Shown: positions 52,130-61,246, numbered from the stretch's first letter. The stretch is 64,000 bases of DNA from Ruminococcus sp. OA3 (GCF_022440845.1 NZ_JAKNTO010000001.1:3534001-3598000); one strand, 5' to 3'. Notes: a model not told the origin generated them from the letters alone. Numbers and translations: made by a program.

Positions 52130-54976
52130 CTATCTACCTCCTGACCTCAGGTTCTGCCTGTTCTGTGCATTCACCACCACCTCATCCAGTAACGTGCCGC
52201 CAAGGTACACCGGGATGCAGATCGTCCCCGTATTCGCCATTCCAAACCCGCTCACTGTCTCCCTGATTCCGTTCAATAACTGTGTGACGTTATTGGCAGA
52301 AATCACCTGCTGCTCCGCCATGCCGGAGGCCATCCCAATCTGCGGGCTGACCACCATATCCGAAACCACGCCCCGAATTGCCTTCTCAATCATACCCCGG
52401 CTACCCTCAATCCCCCTAGCAAGCCCGGACATAAAATCCGGCATCCAGGATTCATACTCTGTAAGCGGTCCCTCATCCGGCACGGAGAAATGGAGGAACG
52501 CCGCAATCTTATCCGCAATGCTCCTGACCGCATCCACCACATTCCCCACGGCATTCCGGATTCCGTTGGCAATCCCGTTCACAATATCCACACCCCAGTT
52601 CCATGCACTGGAAGCCAGCCCCTTAATATAACCCACCGCCTGCTCAAACCCATTCCTCACCGCATTGTAAACATTGCTCATGGCATTGCTGATTCCACTG
52701 ACAATGTTATTAAAAATGTTCATGACTGCTGTCTTAATAGCATTCAGCACAGCCGTCACCGTATTTTTCACTGAATTCCACACAGTGGATATAATACTGC
52801 CCGCTGCATTCATCACCGCAGTTACCACATCCCGTATTCCATTCCACACAGAGGAAACGATGCTTTGGATGGTATTCAGTACCGTAGAAATCACCGTCTG
52901 GATGGCATTCCATGCTGTAGTCAGGAACGCCTGTACCGCCGTAACAACTGTAATCACCACCATTTTAATGGCATTCCAGACTGTGGTGAAAATCGTCTGT
53001 ATAACAGTCAGCACCGTGGTAATAATCGTTTTGTAAATGTTAAAATATGTGGTGACGATTGTGGAAATCGCCGTCAGCACAGTCTGAAACAGAGTTTTAA
53101 TGCCCTCCCATAACGTGGAGAAAAATGTGGCAATCCCGTTCCAAATGGTCTGTGCCACCGTGGATATCCCTGTCCAGAGTGTGGAAAAAAACTGTGAAAT
53201 AGATGTCCACGCAGCGCTGGCCGTCTGCTTAATCCCCTCCCACAGCCCGGCAAAGAATTCCTTCACGGCATTCCAGATATTCATACAGGCGGCCTTGATC
53301 TCATCCCAGTGGGCAACCAGTAACTTCCCAACCGCAATCAACGCCACAATCACAGCGATAATCGCAAGTGTTGGCGCTCCTACGCTGGCGATGACCGGAA
53401 TTAATGCGGATATGGCCGGGGCAATCACACCCACCAGGCTCATCACTGTACTGATGCCCGTTGCAATCTTCCCAATGATGATTAACACCGGTCCCACGGC
53501 AGCCACCACCATGGCGACGATAACAATCATCTTCTTCGTCCCCTCCGACAGCCCGGAAAACCAGGAAGTAAACGCCTGTATCTTATCCGCCAGTGCAATC
53601 AAAATCGGTGCCAGCACGCTCATAATGGCGGAACCAAATTCAATGGCAGTGTTTTTCAACTGGCTAAACGCCTTCTGTATCGTATAGGAATTGGTGTTCA
53701 GCTTCCCGAAAGCTGTCTCCGTTGCCCCTGTGGAATTCTGCATCTGCTCCAGAGTCCCATTGAAAGTTTCCGCACTTTCCCCCAGAAGAATCAGCCCAGC
53801 CTTCCCGGCCTCCGCACTCCCCCATAAATCACCAAAGGCCAGCCCCTGCTCCGCCGCGCTGTCGGAAATAACCTGCAGCACATCGGAAAGGCTGGCCCCG
53901 TCCTGCATCAGTTCCAGGAAGGATTTCCCCGTCTTTTCCTTCAAAGTGACCGACACCTTCGTGCCGGATTTTCCAAGCTCATTGAACATGGAATTCATAT
54001 AGGTGGTGGATTCTGCAGTTGCCACACCGTTGGCAGTCATCAGGGCATATCCCGCCGCCACCTGTTCCAATGCCACCCCGTTTGCTTTTGCTGTGGGGAT
54101 AACCTTACCCATCGAGGATGACAACTCCCCCACCGTGGTTTTGCCCAAGTTCTGTGTCTGGATCAGCACGTCAGACACCCGGCCTACCTCAGACGCTTCC
54201 AGGCCATAGGCATTCATAATCGTAGTCAGCACATCCAGCGCGCTTCCCGCATCTGCAAACCCGGCCCTTGCCAGCTTCGTGGAATTGGACACAAAATTCA
54301 CCGCATCCCCGGTCTTCTGCCCGGCGGAGATGGCGTCATACACATTCCCCGCAATCTCCGAAGAACTGATGCCCGTCTGGTTCGACAAATCCAGGATGGC
54401 CTTTTCCAGTTCCGACAGCGGCACTTCCGTGGTATCCGCAATGGTATTAACCTTTGCCATGGCATCCTCAAAATCCATCGCCATCTTAGCGGATGCCCCG
54501 CCCGCCGCCGTAATCTCGGCAGTCACCGGGAGCAGTTTCTTACCTGCCGATGTGGCGGCATCCCCAAACTTCCCAACCTTCTCCGCCGCCTGCGAAAATC
54601 CGGACAGGGAGGTGTTGGTATCCTCCGCCTGTTTTTCCAGGTCTTTTAAATTCTGCTCCGTCTCAATAATCTCCCGCTGCAGGGCATCGTACTGGTCTTT
54701 GGTGATATCGCCGCGCTCAAACTGCTGCTGTACCTGCTGCTGGGCGGATTTGAGTGCCTCCAGCTTCTCCTTCGTTTTCCCAATGGCATCCGTCAAAAGT
54801 CTCTGCTTCTGCGCCAGAAGCTCCGAATTATGTGGATCCAGCTTCAGGAGCTTCTCCACATCCTTAAGCTGGGACTGGGTGTTGCGGATTTCTGAATTGA
54901 CGCCCTTCAGCGCTGTGATCAGTCTGGTGGTATCGCCGCCGATTTCCACCGTGATACCCTGTATGCGGTTTGCCAT
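52130..54976 (-). CDS. phage tail tape measure protein
   Basis: 948 aa; its length sets tail length (about 140 nm by the usual 1.5 angstrom per residue). The start IQGITVEIGGDTTRLITALKGVNSEIRNTQSQLKDVEKLLKLDPHN and the TP901-type core (MAMDFEDAMAKVNTIADTTEVPLSELEKAILDLSNQTGISSSEIAGNVYDAISAG) are diagnostic. Hydrophobic helices lie near 490-560, followed by a long stretch of 11-residue-like repeats rich in W, N and TV (WNAIKMVVITVVTAVQAFLTTAWN). GGAAGGAGGC precedes the ATG. Confidence 0.95.
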   Translation of the reverse strand: MANRIQGITVEIGGDTTRLITALKGVNSEIRNTQSQLKDVEKLLKLDPHNSELLAQKQRLLTDAIGKTKEKLEALKSAQQQVQQQFERGDITKDQYDALQREIIETEQNLKDLEKQAEDTNTSLSGFSQAAEKVGKFGDAATSAGKKLLPVTAEITAAGGASAKMAMDFEDAMAKVNTIADTTEVPLSELEKAILDLSNQTGISSSEIAGNVYDAISAGQKTGDAVNFVSNSTKLARAGFADAGSALDVLTTIMNAYGLEASEVGRVSDVLIQTQNLGKTTVGELSSSMGKVIPTAKANGVALEQVAAGYALMTANGVATAESTTYMNSMFNELGKSGTKVSVTLKEKTGKSFLELMQDGASLSDVLQVISDSAAEQGLAFGDLWGSAEAGKAGLILLGESAETFNGTLEQMQNSTGATETAFGKLNTNSYTIQKAFSQLKNTAIEFGSAIMSVLAPILIALADKIQAFTSWFSGLSEGTKKMIVIVAMVVAAVGPVLIIIGKIATGISTVMSLVGVIAPAISALIPVIASVGAPTLAIIAVIVALIAVGKLLVAHWDEIKAACMNIWNAVKEFFAGLWEGIKQTASAAWTSISQFFSTLWTGISTVAQTIWNGIATFFSTLWEGIKTLFQTVLTAISTIVTTYFNIYKTIITTVLTVIQTIFTTVWNAIKMVVITVVTAVQAFLTTAWNAIQTVISTVLNTIQSIVSSVWNGIRDVVTAVMNAAGSIISTVWNSVKNTVTAVLNAIKTAVMNIFNNIVSGISNAMSNVYNAVRNGFEQAVGYIKGLASSAWNWGVDIVNGIANGIRNAVGNVVDAVRSIADKIAAFLHFSVPDEGPLTEYESWMPDFMSGLARGIEGSRGMIEKAIRGVVSDMVVSPQIGMASGMAEQQVISANNVTQLLNGIRETVSGFGMANTGTICIPVYLGGTLLDEVVVNAQNRQNLRSGGR

Positions 54977-54999
54977 GCGATGCCTCCTTCCTGTTTTTG

Positions 55000-55067
55000 G
55001 ACAGAAAAAAAGAGCCGGTTAAGGCTCAAATATATGGAAAAGGCACCTGCCACATTAGCAGATGCCT
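55000..55067 (-). terminator. two tandem terminators after the moron
   Basis: First AGGCAtCTGC...GCAGgTGCC with TTTT (55067-55037), then GAGCC...GGCTC with T7 (about 55027-55004). They stop moron transcripts before the tape measure gene, or damp late tail transcripts. Confidence 0.75.
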
Positions 55068-55143
55068 ATGTATAAATTCAGTTTTTATTAAAACTATGTT
55101 TAATAATCAATTGACTTTTACTTTATTTATAGAATATTTTATA

Positions 55144-56781
55144 TTATTCTTCCCAAGTAAGATCACTTTTCTCAACCAAAATCACATCTTCCCCAACAGG
55201 AATTTCATGAAATTCTGTTGAACATTGAATATATTCAAACTTTGTTTGTAAACTACTTATCTCACTCCAAAATTCTAATAAATCAAACTCTTCTGCATAA
55301 ATATGTTTCTTCAAAAAATACATTAGCATAAATTCAGAAATCATATGCTTATCCCCAATATGCATTTGATTCCTTTTATCCACAGCTAAATAAAATACTT
55401 CCGGCATAACATCACACGGAGTAAATCTGACATCATCTTTAAACAAGAAATTCAGATGGCTAATTTCACTTAAATATATTTTATGCTTACTAATCTGTTT
55501 AGTATAAATACTATTAAGTGTCTCAAATATTTTCCCATATCTTTTATCTATTTCATCTCCATAATGCTTATCAATCCACTTTGCTTCAATAACTAATACA
55601 GCATTTCTTTTTTTATCCCAAATTGCAAAATCCACTTCACAATCATTCAGTTTTCCATCCACATCTTTAAAATTATAAGGAACTGTTTTTGCAATAGCAA
55701 CATTCCTTACAGATTCCATAAGTTTCTCTATTCTTCCCTCTGTAATAACTGATATAGTTTTTTGACGATTTAAAATACTGATATTTTTTGCATAGTGTCC
55801 ATTTACTACTGTAAACTGCCAGTCATTTACCAAAATTAGTGAAGGAACAGTAATCAGTTTATTTTCTATTTCAAATAAAGGAAATTCCATAAGATTTACA
55901 TTCCCTTTATTTATAAAATATTCTACGATGTCTCTTACCTTTCTTTCCCGGATATTGCTAATGGTTACTATATCATGTATGCACTTTTCTTTATCAAACT
56001 GCATGATACATTCGTCTGCATTTTCTATATAGTCTTCGTTTTCAAGAGTAACAATTCGTACACAAATTGAACGAATCATAGCATAATAATAAAAAAAGGC
56101 TATAACTAATGCAATTTGTCTGGGATTATCAAATACTTTGCTTCTAACCTTTGAATCCCATTTATTCAAATCCTTCTCAATAATATTTAAACAATCCCCG
56201 AACAAAGTCTTATCTATATTTTGTTCAAGTTCTTTTATCAATGTCTGCTGAATAACTATCTTATACCAAAATTTTAAATGCAATTCTTTCGTCTGTTCTA
56301 GTTCCATTCTATTCTTATCCTTATCATCTTCTCCATAAAAATAAAAATTCTCTTCTTGATATTTATCTGTAACTAAAGATGTTGTTAATTGGTATCTATG
56401 TTCTCCCATCTTAGTCAATCTGGCTTTAGAAACAGGATTTATATCATTTATTTCTCTTGAAAACCTGTAATTCTGAAAAAGTGGATATAGTGTCTTTTCA
56501 TATTCTTTCATATATTTTTTCAAGCCAGGAATATTTAGTTTTTTTAGATGCAATTCTTTGTTATTTAAAATTGTCTTTGAATAAATGTATGACGTTATAC
56601 AACGCTTAAATAAATTACTTGTTCTTTCTGGAGGTTCACTCATCGCCCCTAATTCTACCATTGCTAACGGATATAGCAAAAAATAATTAACATTATGGGT
56701 ATCTAACCACTTCTTTATTTTAAATTCAATATTGCGGTCAATAATTTCATGCAATCCACCTAATAAAGCAAATTCATCCAA
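55144..56781 (-). CDS. prophage moron: putative PD-(D/E)XK nuclease, defence candidate
   Basis: 545 aa from TTG 56781, seven bases after AGGTGG. It is clearly more AT-rich than the tail genes on both sides. The first 370 residues are helical with no recognised domain. Residues about 345-415 have a restriction-like nuclease core: E382-V-D384 on one strand, then VLVIEAKW with E399 and K401, the D...ExK triad. It has its own sigma-A promoter and two terminators, and it splits the otherwise universal order chaperone-tape measure. No structural phage role is apparent. I infer a superinfection-exclusion or anti-phage nuclease; family unknown to me. Confidence 0.75.
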   Translation of the reverse strand: MDEFALLGGLHEIIDRNIEFKIKKWLDTHNVNYFLLYPLAMVELGAMSEPPERTSNLFKRCITSYIYSKTILNNKELHLKKLNIPGLKKYMKEYEKTLYPLFQNYRFSREINDINPVSKARLTKMGEHRYQLTTSLVTDKYQEENFYFYGEDDKDKNRMELEQTKELHLKFWYKIVIQQTLIKELEQNIDKTLFGDCLNIIEKDLNKWDSKVRSKVFDNPRQIALVIAFFYYYAMIRSICVRIVTLENEDYIENADECIMQFDKEKCIHDIVTISNIRERKVRDIVEYFINKGNVNLMEFPLFEIENKLITVPSLILVNDWQFTVVNGHYAKNISILNRQKTISVITEGRIEKLMESVRNVAIAKTVPYNFKDVDGKLNDCEVDFAIWDKKRNAVLVIEAKWIDKHYGDEIDKRYGKIFETLNSIYTKQISKHKIYLSEISHLNFLFKDDVRFTPCDVMPEVFYLAVDKRNQMHIGDKHMISEFMLMYFLKKHIYAEEFDLLEFWSEISSLQTKFEYIQCSTEFHEIPVGEDVILVEKSDLTWEE

Positions 56782-56836
56782 TATTCTACCACCTTTTATT
56801 TTTTATTGCTGACCAAGCCAGCCGCCCCTATTTACC

Positions 56837-56865
56837 AGTATAGCAGGAAACAGCCGGCCAATCAA
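56837..56865 (-). promoter_or_regulatory. moron promoter
   Basis: TTGATT (56865-56860), 17 bp, TATACT (56842-56837), about 55 bp upstream of the TTG start. Allows expression in the lysogen independent of late tail transcription. Confidence 0.7.
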
Positions 56866-56883
56866 TGAAAACAAAACCTGTAA

Positions 56884-57422
56884 TCAGAACCTGTCGAAAT
56901 CCTGCTGCGTGGCAAGCTGGGCATACTTACACTCGTCATTCCTGCTCTCCGCATACATATCATTTATCATCCCGATAGAAAGCAGTTCCAATTCATGAAT
57001 AGAAATCCCAAGCTGCACACACCGCAGGAGGAACAGTGGCGTTGTCATCTCCCGCTCAGTCGGGCGGAGTTTTTTTTAGCCTCCACATCCGTCTGCACAT
57101 TCAGTCCCCAAAGTTCAATCAACTTTGGCAGTACCTGATATATGGAGAACGTATTGAACCCATCCAGCCATTCCTCCGGCGTGTCCGGGATTGAACCATC
57201 TGCATGCTTTGCCATCACAAAAGCGATGTTCTCAAACATCTCCAAAGAAAACAAATCCAGACCGGACTCCCCTTCCTCAGAGCCTCCCACGCACTGCTCC
57301 AAAGCCCGCAGGTCCCTGTAAATATCCCTCTGGAATTTCAAGCGGTAAATCCTCGGTATGGCCGCCGAAGCCTTAAACAGCACCTCCTGCCCGTCAATCT
57401 CAACCTTCCTGGTTATGCTCAT
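56884..57422 (-). CDS. tail assembly chaperone, -1 frameshift product (gpGT-like)
   Basis: A -1 slip in the A8 run at 57077-57070 joins the chaperone to a second frame: [44 protein letters not shown]... ending DFDRF, about 178 residues in total. The downstream segment is conserved as the T domain in comparable phages ([20 protein letters not shown]). This is the programmed frameshift known from lambda gpG/gpGT; slippage here is inferred from the frame layout. Confidence 0.75.
57045..57422 (-). CDS. phage tail assembly chaperone, unshifted product (gpG-like)
   Basis: 125 aa. Starts [38 protein letters not shown], the usual opening of Firmicutes siphophage chaperones, with [13 protein letters not shown] in the middle. 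It prevents tape measure aggregation and recruits tail tube subunits. The end holds an A8 slippery run (57077-57070), giving a second, longer product. Confidence 0.85.
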   Translation of the reverse strand: MSITRKVEIDGQEVLFKASAAIPRIYRLKFQRDIYRDLRALEQCVGGSEEGESGLDLFSLEMFENIAFVMAKHADGSIPDTPEEWLDGFNTFSIYQVLPKLIELWGLNVQTDVEAKKNSARLSGR

Positions 57423-57946
57423 TTATCCGCCATCGCCTTTGCCATGGATTTCACTTCTGCAGCCTTGCCCGTCTCCTGGTTCATTGCAAAGCTGGCCGGG
57501 GCTGGTGTCTCCGTCTGCACCTCCCTGGATTCCTCATAGGTCTTAGATTCAATCTTCGGGCGGGAAGCAGAACAGTTATACAGCACATGCCGGATTTCCT
57601 TCACATCCCCGTCAAATTCAAACAGCAGGGCAAAGCTTCCCGTCTCCGCATTGCAGTTCTCCACCAGCACCTTATTGGTGTCCGCCTCTTCTTTCAGGAT
57701 ATCTGTCCGGAACGTCTCCGGAATCATCGCCAGCTCCAGATCCCCGTCATACCCCATATTGTTATTGATGACGTAATATTCCACCCCATCCGCATAAAAG
57801 GACTCAGGTTCCCCGTTGGGGTCCAGGCTTAAAGACACCGCGCCCGGCATCGCCACCGGGACTGCGAATGTGTCCGTCCCGTCCTCCCCTGCCGTCAACG
57901 GGACATAGTGGACATTGCAGATATTAAACTTCACTTTATTTCCCAT
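57419..57946 (-). CDS. phage major tail (tube) protein, phi13/TP901-like
   Basis: 175 aa. [20 protein letters not shown] and [47 protein letters not shown] match the major tail protein of TP901-type siphophages. Its stop overlaps the chaperone start by 4 bp. GGAGGTTTGAGGA lies upstream. Confidence 0.9.
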   Translation of the reverse strand: MGNKVKFNICNVHYVPLTAGEDGTDTFAVPVAMPGAVSLSLDPNGEPESFYADGVEYYVINNNMGYDGDLELAMIPETFRTDILKEEADTNKVLVENCNAETGSFALLFEFDGDVKEIRHVLYNCSASRPKIESKTYEESREVQTETPAPASFAMNQETGKAAEVKSMAKAMADK

Positions 57947-57949
57947 TCC

Positions 57950-58264
57950 TCAAACCTCCATTTCATATAGAACCTCATACAGCCGTTCCGACTCAATCCA
58001 TACTTCACTCCTGGCATAAAAGAAACCATGGCTTTCCAGCACGGTCTCTATCCGCTCCTCCAGTTCCACAGACTTATAATCCGTGTACAGTTCAATATGC
58101 AGCTTCCGCTTTTTAAAATAAGCAATCCCATCTGCTGCAAAATTCCGGGATTCCGGGTATAGAAACACCAGGAACGGCGGCTCTGGAGACTGTCCCTCCG
58201 CAAAATGTCCATAGGCACAGGGCAGTTCCATTTTCTCAATCATCTCTAGCACCTGCTCATGCAT
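57950..58264 (-). CDS. phage tail completion/terminator protein
   Basis: 104 aa, in the position of the tail terminator between gp10-like and major tail genes. FLVFLYPESRNFAADGIAYFKKRKLHIELYTDYKSVELEERIE fits this group. The ATG at 58264 overlaps the preceding TGA. Confidence 0.75.
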   Translation of the reverse strand: MHEQVLEMIEKMELPCAYGHFAEGQSPEPPFLVFLYPESRNFAADGIAYFKKRKLHIELYTDYKSVELEERIETVLESHGFFYARSEVWIESERLYEVLYEMEV

Positions 58265-58578
58265 CAATGCGATAACCCCCGTTCCATCTTTTCCATCAAC
58301 TCTTCCGCTCCCCGCTGTTCTGCCGGGGCGATATGGGGAACGGCCTGTACCCGTCCTCCACCCCGTTTCGCATGCCCATGTTCCAGGAGATGGGCAATCT
58401 GGTAACGGTCACGGTTGTGAATCACCATAGTCAGGGAATTGGCATCCTCCTGCACTTTCTTTGCCGCCCAGCTCTTCTTATATTTCCCAGTCCTCACCGG
58501 AGCATTGGCCTGAATGTCCTTTTCACGGACCGGCTCACCTCTGTCACGCTCCGCTTCATCACCTCATTGGACATTTGC
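58264..58578 (-). pseudogene. HK97 gp10-like head-tail protein, truncated and frameshifted
   Basis: Frame one reads SNEVMKRSVTEVSRSVKR (58575-58520), then a missing base in GTGAAAAGG shifts to DIQANAPVRTGKYKKSWAAKKVQEDANSLT...HLLEHGHAKRGGGRVQAVPHIAPAE, the typical gp10 C-terminal half. The N-terminal part is gone: upstream of SNEV the sequence is the end of the ImmA gene. This is the scar of a deletion that removed the head and packaging genes. Confidence 0.75.
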
Positions 58579-59316
58579 AAATCTAACATCCTGATTGAAA
58601 CATCCGGTAAGTCCCAACTGAACAAGCCGTATTTTAGCAGAAGCTGGCGATACTTGAAATTTCCTGGAAAGTGCCTCTGTGATGTCTGTTTCACTATGGT
58701 GGTTGTTCTCCTGCATATCTAATGCCACACTGACAAATGGCGTCTTTGGCATTAAAATAGCAGCACTGAAATACTTAGCCTGGTGCTCCAGCCAATCTGT
58801 ATCTGTAATCAGCCTTCGTTTACCTGCCGTTCCTGATCCGCCCTCAATATCTATTTTCCGGCATTCGGTAATACCTGATCGCGGCTTTATCCCCTGACTT
58901 TGGTAATTTGTGTGCGTATAATAATCAGAGTGGAATATCCAATGCCCGCATTCGTGCCCTATGGTGGACCGGAGCCGGTACTCCTTCCTATCCTCCAATA
59001 CGGTATTATCAATCATCATAGTTCCTCTATCCACATACAGATAATCAGCACATTTTTCCCGTGGCAGATACACAGGAACTCTTTCTGTATTTTGAAATAT
59101 CATCCTGCCTAAAATCAGGCCGCAATGAGACAAATAAGTGTAATCTAACGCCAGATCGAGATAAATTTCTGCAAAGGCTTTTATATCCACTGGCTGCGGA
59201 TTTTTCAACACAGTAGATTTGTAGTCTTTCAACAGTTCTTCCGCATGTTCATCAATTTCAGCATTACTCATAATAGGAATCCTGTTTCTGCTCTTTCTTA
59301 ACCTTGGCTGGTACAT
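58564..59316 (-). CDS. ImmA/IrrE-family metallopeptidase
   Basis: 250 aa. The zinc motif HECGH is at residues 121-125 (RSTIGHECGHWIFH), with LEHQAKYFSAAILMP supplying the downstream ligand region. ImmA enzymes cleave their partner repressor to release mobile-element genes after damage or signalling. It follows the XRE gene by 7 bp, forming an ImmR-ImmA pair. Its 3' end runs into the gp10 remnant. Confidence 0.9.
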   Translation of the reverse strand: MYQPRLRKSRNRIPIMSNAEIDEHAEELLKDYKSTVLKNPQPVDIKAFAEIYLDLALDYTYLSHCGLILGRMIFQNTERVPVYLPREKCADYLYVDRGTMMIDNTVLEDRKEYRLRSTIGHECGHWIFHSDYYTHTNYQSQGIKPRSGITECRKIDIEGGSGTAGKRRLITDTDWLEHQAKYFSAAILMPKTPFVSVALDMQENNHHSETDITEALSRKFQVSPASAKIRLVQLGLTGCFNQDVRFANVQ

Positions 59317-59323
59317 AGACAGA

Positions 59324-59713
59324 TCACCCCTTCCTTGCTCTTAACTCATCCAAAAGAACCTGCCATTCTTTTTCTCCCGCACCGGTTTCCATCGAAAGCC
59401 GCAGCGCTTCTACTACATAACTGTTGCACAGCATATAATCGGCACAGTCCTGTGGTGTCGCAATATCACTGGATGACCGTGATTCTGCCGCCATATCATA
59501 AAGTGTATGGACTTCATCATCATTTAATAAGAGAAAGCAGGCCAGCGACTTCAACCTTTCTGCAGTAAACGCACTGCTCCTCCCTTTCTCCACTTTGCTA
59601 TAAAACTGTGGTGATACTTTTATGGCTTTTGCCGTCTCCCGAAGAGACTTCCCCCTGCCCTTCCGCAGCGTCTCCACATATTTTCCAAATTCCAATCGAT
59701 GATTTGTATTCAT
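59324..59713 (-). CDS. XRE-family repressor, ImmR-like
   Basis: 129 aa. Residues 8-65 form a Cro/C1 HTH (LRKGRGKSLRETAKAIKVSPQFYSKVEKGRSSAFTAERLKSLACFL); the rest is helical and probably dimerises or is cut by ImmA. GGGAGAAC precedes the ATG. It probably represses prophage genes that are now deleted. Confidence 0.88.
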   Translation of the reverse strand: MNTNHRLEFGKYVETLRKGRGKSLRETAKAIKVSPQFYSKVEKGRSSAFTAERLKSLACFLLLNDDEVHTLYDMAAESRSSSDIATPQDCADYMLCNSYVVEALRLSMETGAGEKEWQVLLDELRARKG

Positions 59714-59832
59714 GGCTGTTCTCCCTGTAAAATTTTATATGGTAAGTTTTTCCATAAAAACAAACATTTATTCGTCAACTTGTTCATTGACACATTTTTT
59801 TATAAAAGGGAACATTTCAGATAAACAGAATT

Positions 59833-59875
59833 AAAAAATCCCTGACCGCCTGCTTTTAAAGCAAACAGTCAAGGA
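59833..59875 (-). terminator. terminator after the HrgA-like gene
   Basis: TCCTTGACTGtTTGC pairs with GCAGGCGGTCAGGGA, then T6 on the minus strand. Confidence 0.75.
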
Positions 59876-59906
59876 CTATCTTTTAAATAGAATTGTTATA
59901 CATTCA

Positions 59907-60845
59907 TCAGGATACAATACCGCATTTCAAAATATATTGATACATTTGCTCCTCTTCCAGATAGACGTCATCATACCTGCTCTTGACTTTTCCAACTTTG
60001 ACATCCTCCATCAAATCATTGAGAAAACTTTTAAAATTCCGGTTATCATCCACCAGACGGTTTATCGTATCCCAATCAAGGGAATCTTTCTCTTTCGCTG
60101 AAAATAGTATCTCACTCTGCATAAAGTGTTCCGCATCCAGACGGATTACCCCAATCCCAAAGGCATTATTCAATCTCCGCAATTCATCCATCAGTTCCGG
60201 TTCCTCTGATATTTGAAGCGCAACCAGGTATCCTTCATGCGCCCAGCTTGAATTTGACACCGCCTGAAAGTAATATTCCCGCAAGTTTGACAGAGTCAGG
60301 CTGATTTTCATCTCAAATGAATACAGCTTATATGGGTTGACCTTCAACACATCGAAAAGCTTCAGTGTATTATCCGTATAAGAATCAAACGGAAAATGAA
60401 CCCCCACAATATCAGGATGCAGCCATTTATTCTTACCACTTTTTTCCCTCTTGGAAACTTCATGATAAATCATCTTTGTCATACATTTAAAATGCTCGTC
60501 CGTGCAGACAAAGCTTGATAGTAAAATATGTAAATCCCTTTCTGTAAATTTACTCTTTTTCCTGCCTGCACCAGAATCCGGGATTCCTTTTTCTGGATTA
60601 ATGTCTTTTCCTTTCAGATAAAATTTAGCTGGCCTTTTGCTAACCTGTATAAATGCCGAATCCATGTTGTTTTTGATATCCACATAGATTCTGGCTGACA
60701 GGGTCCTAATTGGTGTTTTGCCGGAAGAACCCAGCTTCTCATCAAGCCCCTGGTTACAGCCTGCTTCCCACATCTCTTCAACAGACAGCGGACTTTCCGA
60801 AGCTTTCAAAACTTCTTTTGCAAAATCAATAAATCCAAATGACAT
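59907..60845 (-). CDS. HrgA-like protein: HARE-HTH plus putative PD-(D/E)XK nuclease
   Basis: 312 aa. Residues 3-80 are a HARE-HTH winged helix (FIDFAKEVLKASESPLSVEEMWEAG...TPIRTLSARIYVDIK), found in restriction and chromatin proteins. The rest matches HrgA/COG2958-type proteins: PDIVGVHFPF with D145 and YSFEMK with E178/K180 give a PD...ExK pattern. It probably binds and cuts DNA, possibly modified DNA. AAGGAGAGG lies before the ATG. Single gene beside the ImmR-ImmA pair; a stand-alone defence gene is likely. Confidence 0.75.
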   Translation of the reverse strand: MSFGFIDFAKEVLKASESPLSVEEMWEAGCNQGLDEKLGSSGKTPIRTLSARIYVDIKNNMDSAFIQVSKRPAKFYLKGKDINPEKGIPDSGAGRKKSKFTERDLHILLSSFVCTDEHFKCMTKMIYHEVSKREKSGKNKWLHPDIVGVHFPFDSYTDNTLKLFDVLKVNPYKLYSFEMKISLTLSNLREYYFQAVSNSSWAHEGYLVALQISEEPELMDELRRLNNAFGIGVIRLDAEHFMQSEILFSAKEKDSLDWDTINRLVDDNRNFKSFLNDLMEDVKVGKVKSRYDDVYLEEEQMYQYILKCGIVS

Positions 60846-60991
60846 ACCTACCTCTCCTTTGCCTTAATGTATGATTGAATATACCGGGGAACTCCCGAAC
60901 GATATGTTTTCAGAACTGTGTATTCAGATAGGTTCAGTTTAAACGATGGGTTGATAAATTACAAGCAAAAATTTATCATTGTTTATTTTAC

Positions 60992-61098
60992 TCAGCAACT
61001 ATCGCTTTTATCGCACAACACTGGTTTTGCCAGACAGTATACACTTTTGCCAGATAGTAAGGGTTTTGCCGGATTATATCTTTTGCCCGACAAAACCC
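60992..61098. repeat. short tandem iteron-like repeats
   Basis: Copies of TTTTGCC(A/G/C)GA start at 61025, 61045, 61064 and 61081, with a weaker TTTTATCGCA at 61006, spaced 17-20 bp. The 60846-61246 gap has no convincing gene; a minus-strand frame (60992-61219) simply translates the repeats as LSGK/LAKP units. They could be protein-binding iterons near the integration site. Confidence 0.5.
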
Positions 61099-61246
61099 TC
61101 ATTTTCAAACTCTCCGGCGTTATCCCCGTCCCCCATCTGCGAAAACTTATCCATCTCACCATCCGCAAAAACACAACTCCATTTTCCGTTAAAATCTCCA
61201 CAACCCCGCATAGAATCAAGGTTTCCGCACCAGAAGCGTAACGGTT

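Larger units (their letters stand above)
43468..58580. mobile_element. decayed siphovirus prophage (recombinases, lysis, tail; no head)
   Basis: Genes read right to left: gp10-like fragment, tail completion protein, major tail protein, tail chaperone with frameshift extension, nuclease moron, tape measure, distal tail protein, tail/receptor protein, fibre-like protein, holin, endolysin, three recombinases. Capsid, portal, terminase, replication and late-control genes are absent, and the right edge cuts through gp10. Attachment repeats were not identified by eye. Confidence 0.8.

Noticed and set aside
61005-61098. CRISPR array
   Set aside because: Repeat units are only about 10 bp and imperfect, without spacers of constant length, and no cas genes are present.
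60992-61219. 75-codon minus-strand frame with LSGK/LAKP repeats
   Set aside because: The repeats are explained by the DNA-level 17-20-bp array; no ribosome site. Kept as a repeat, not as a gene.
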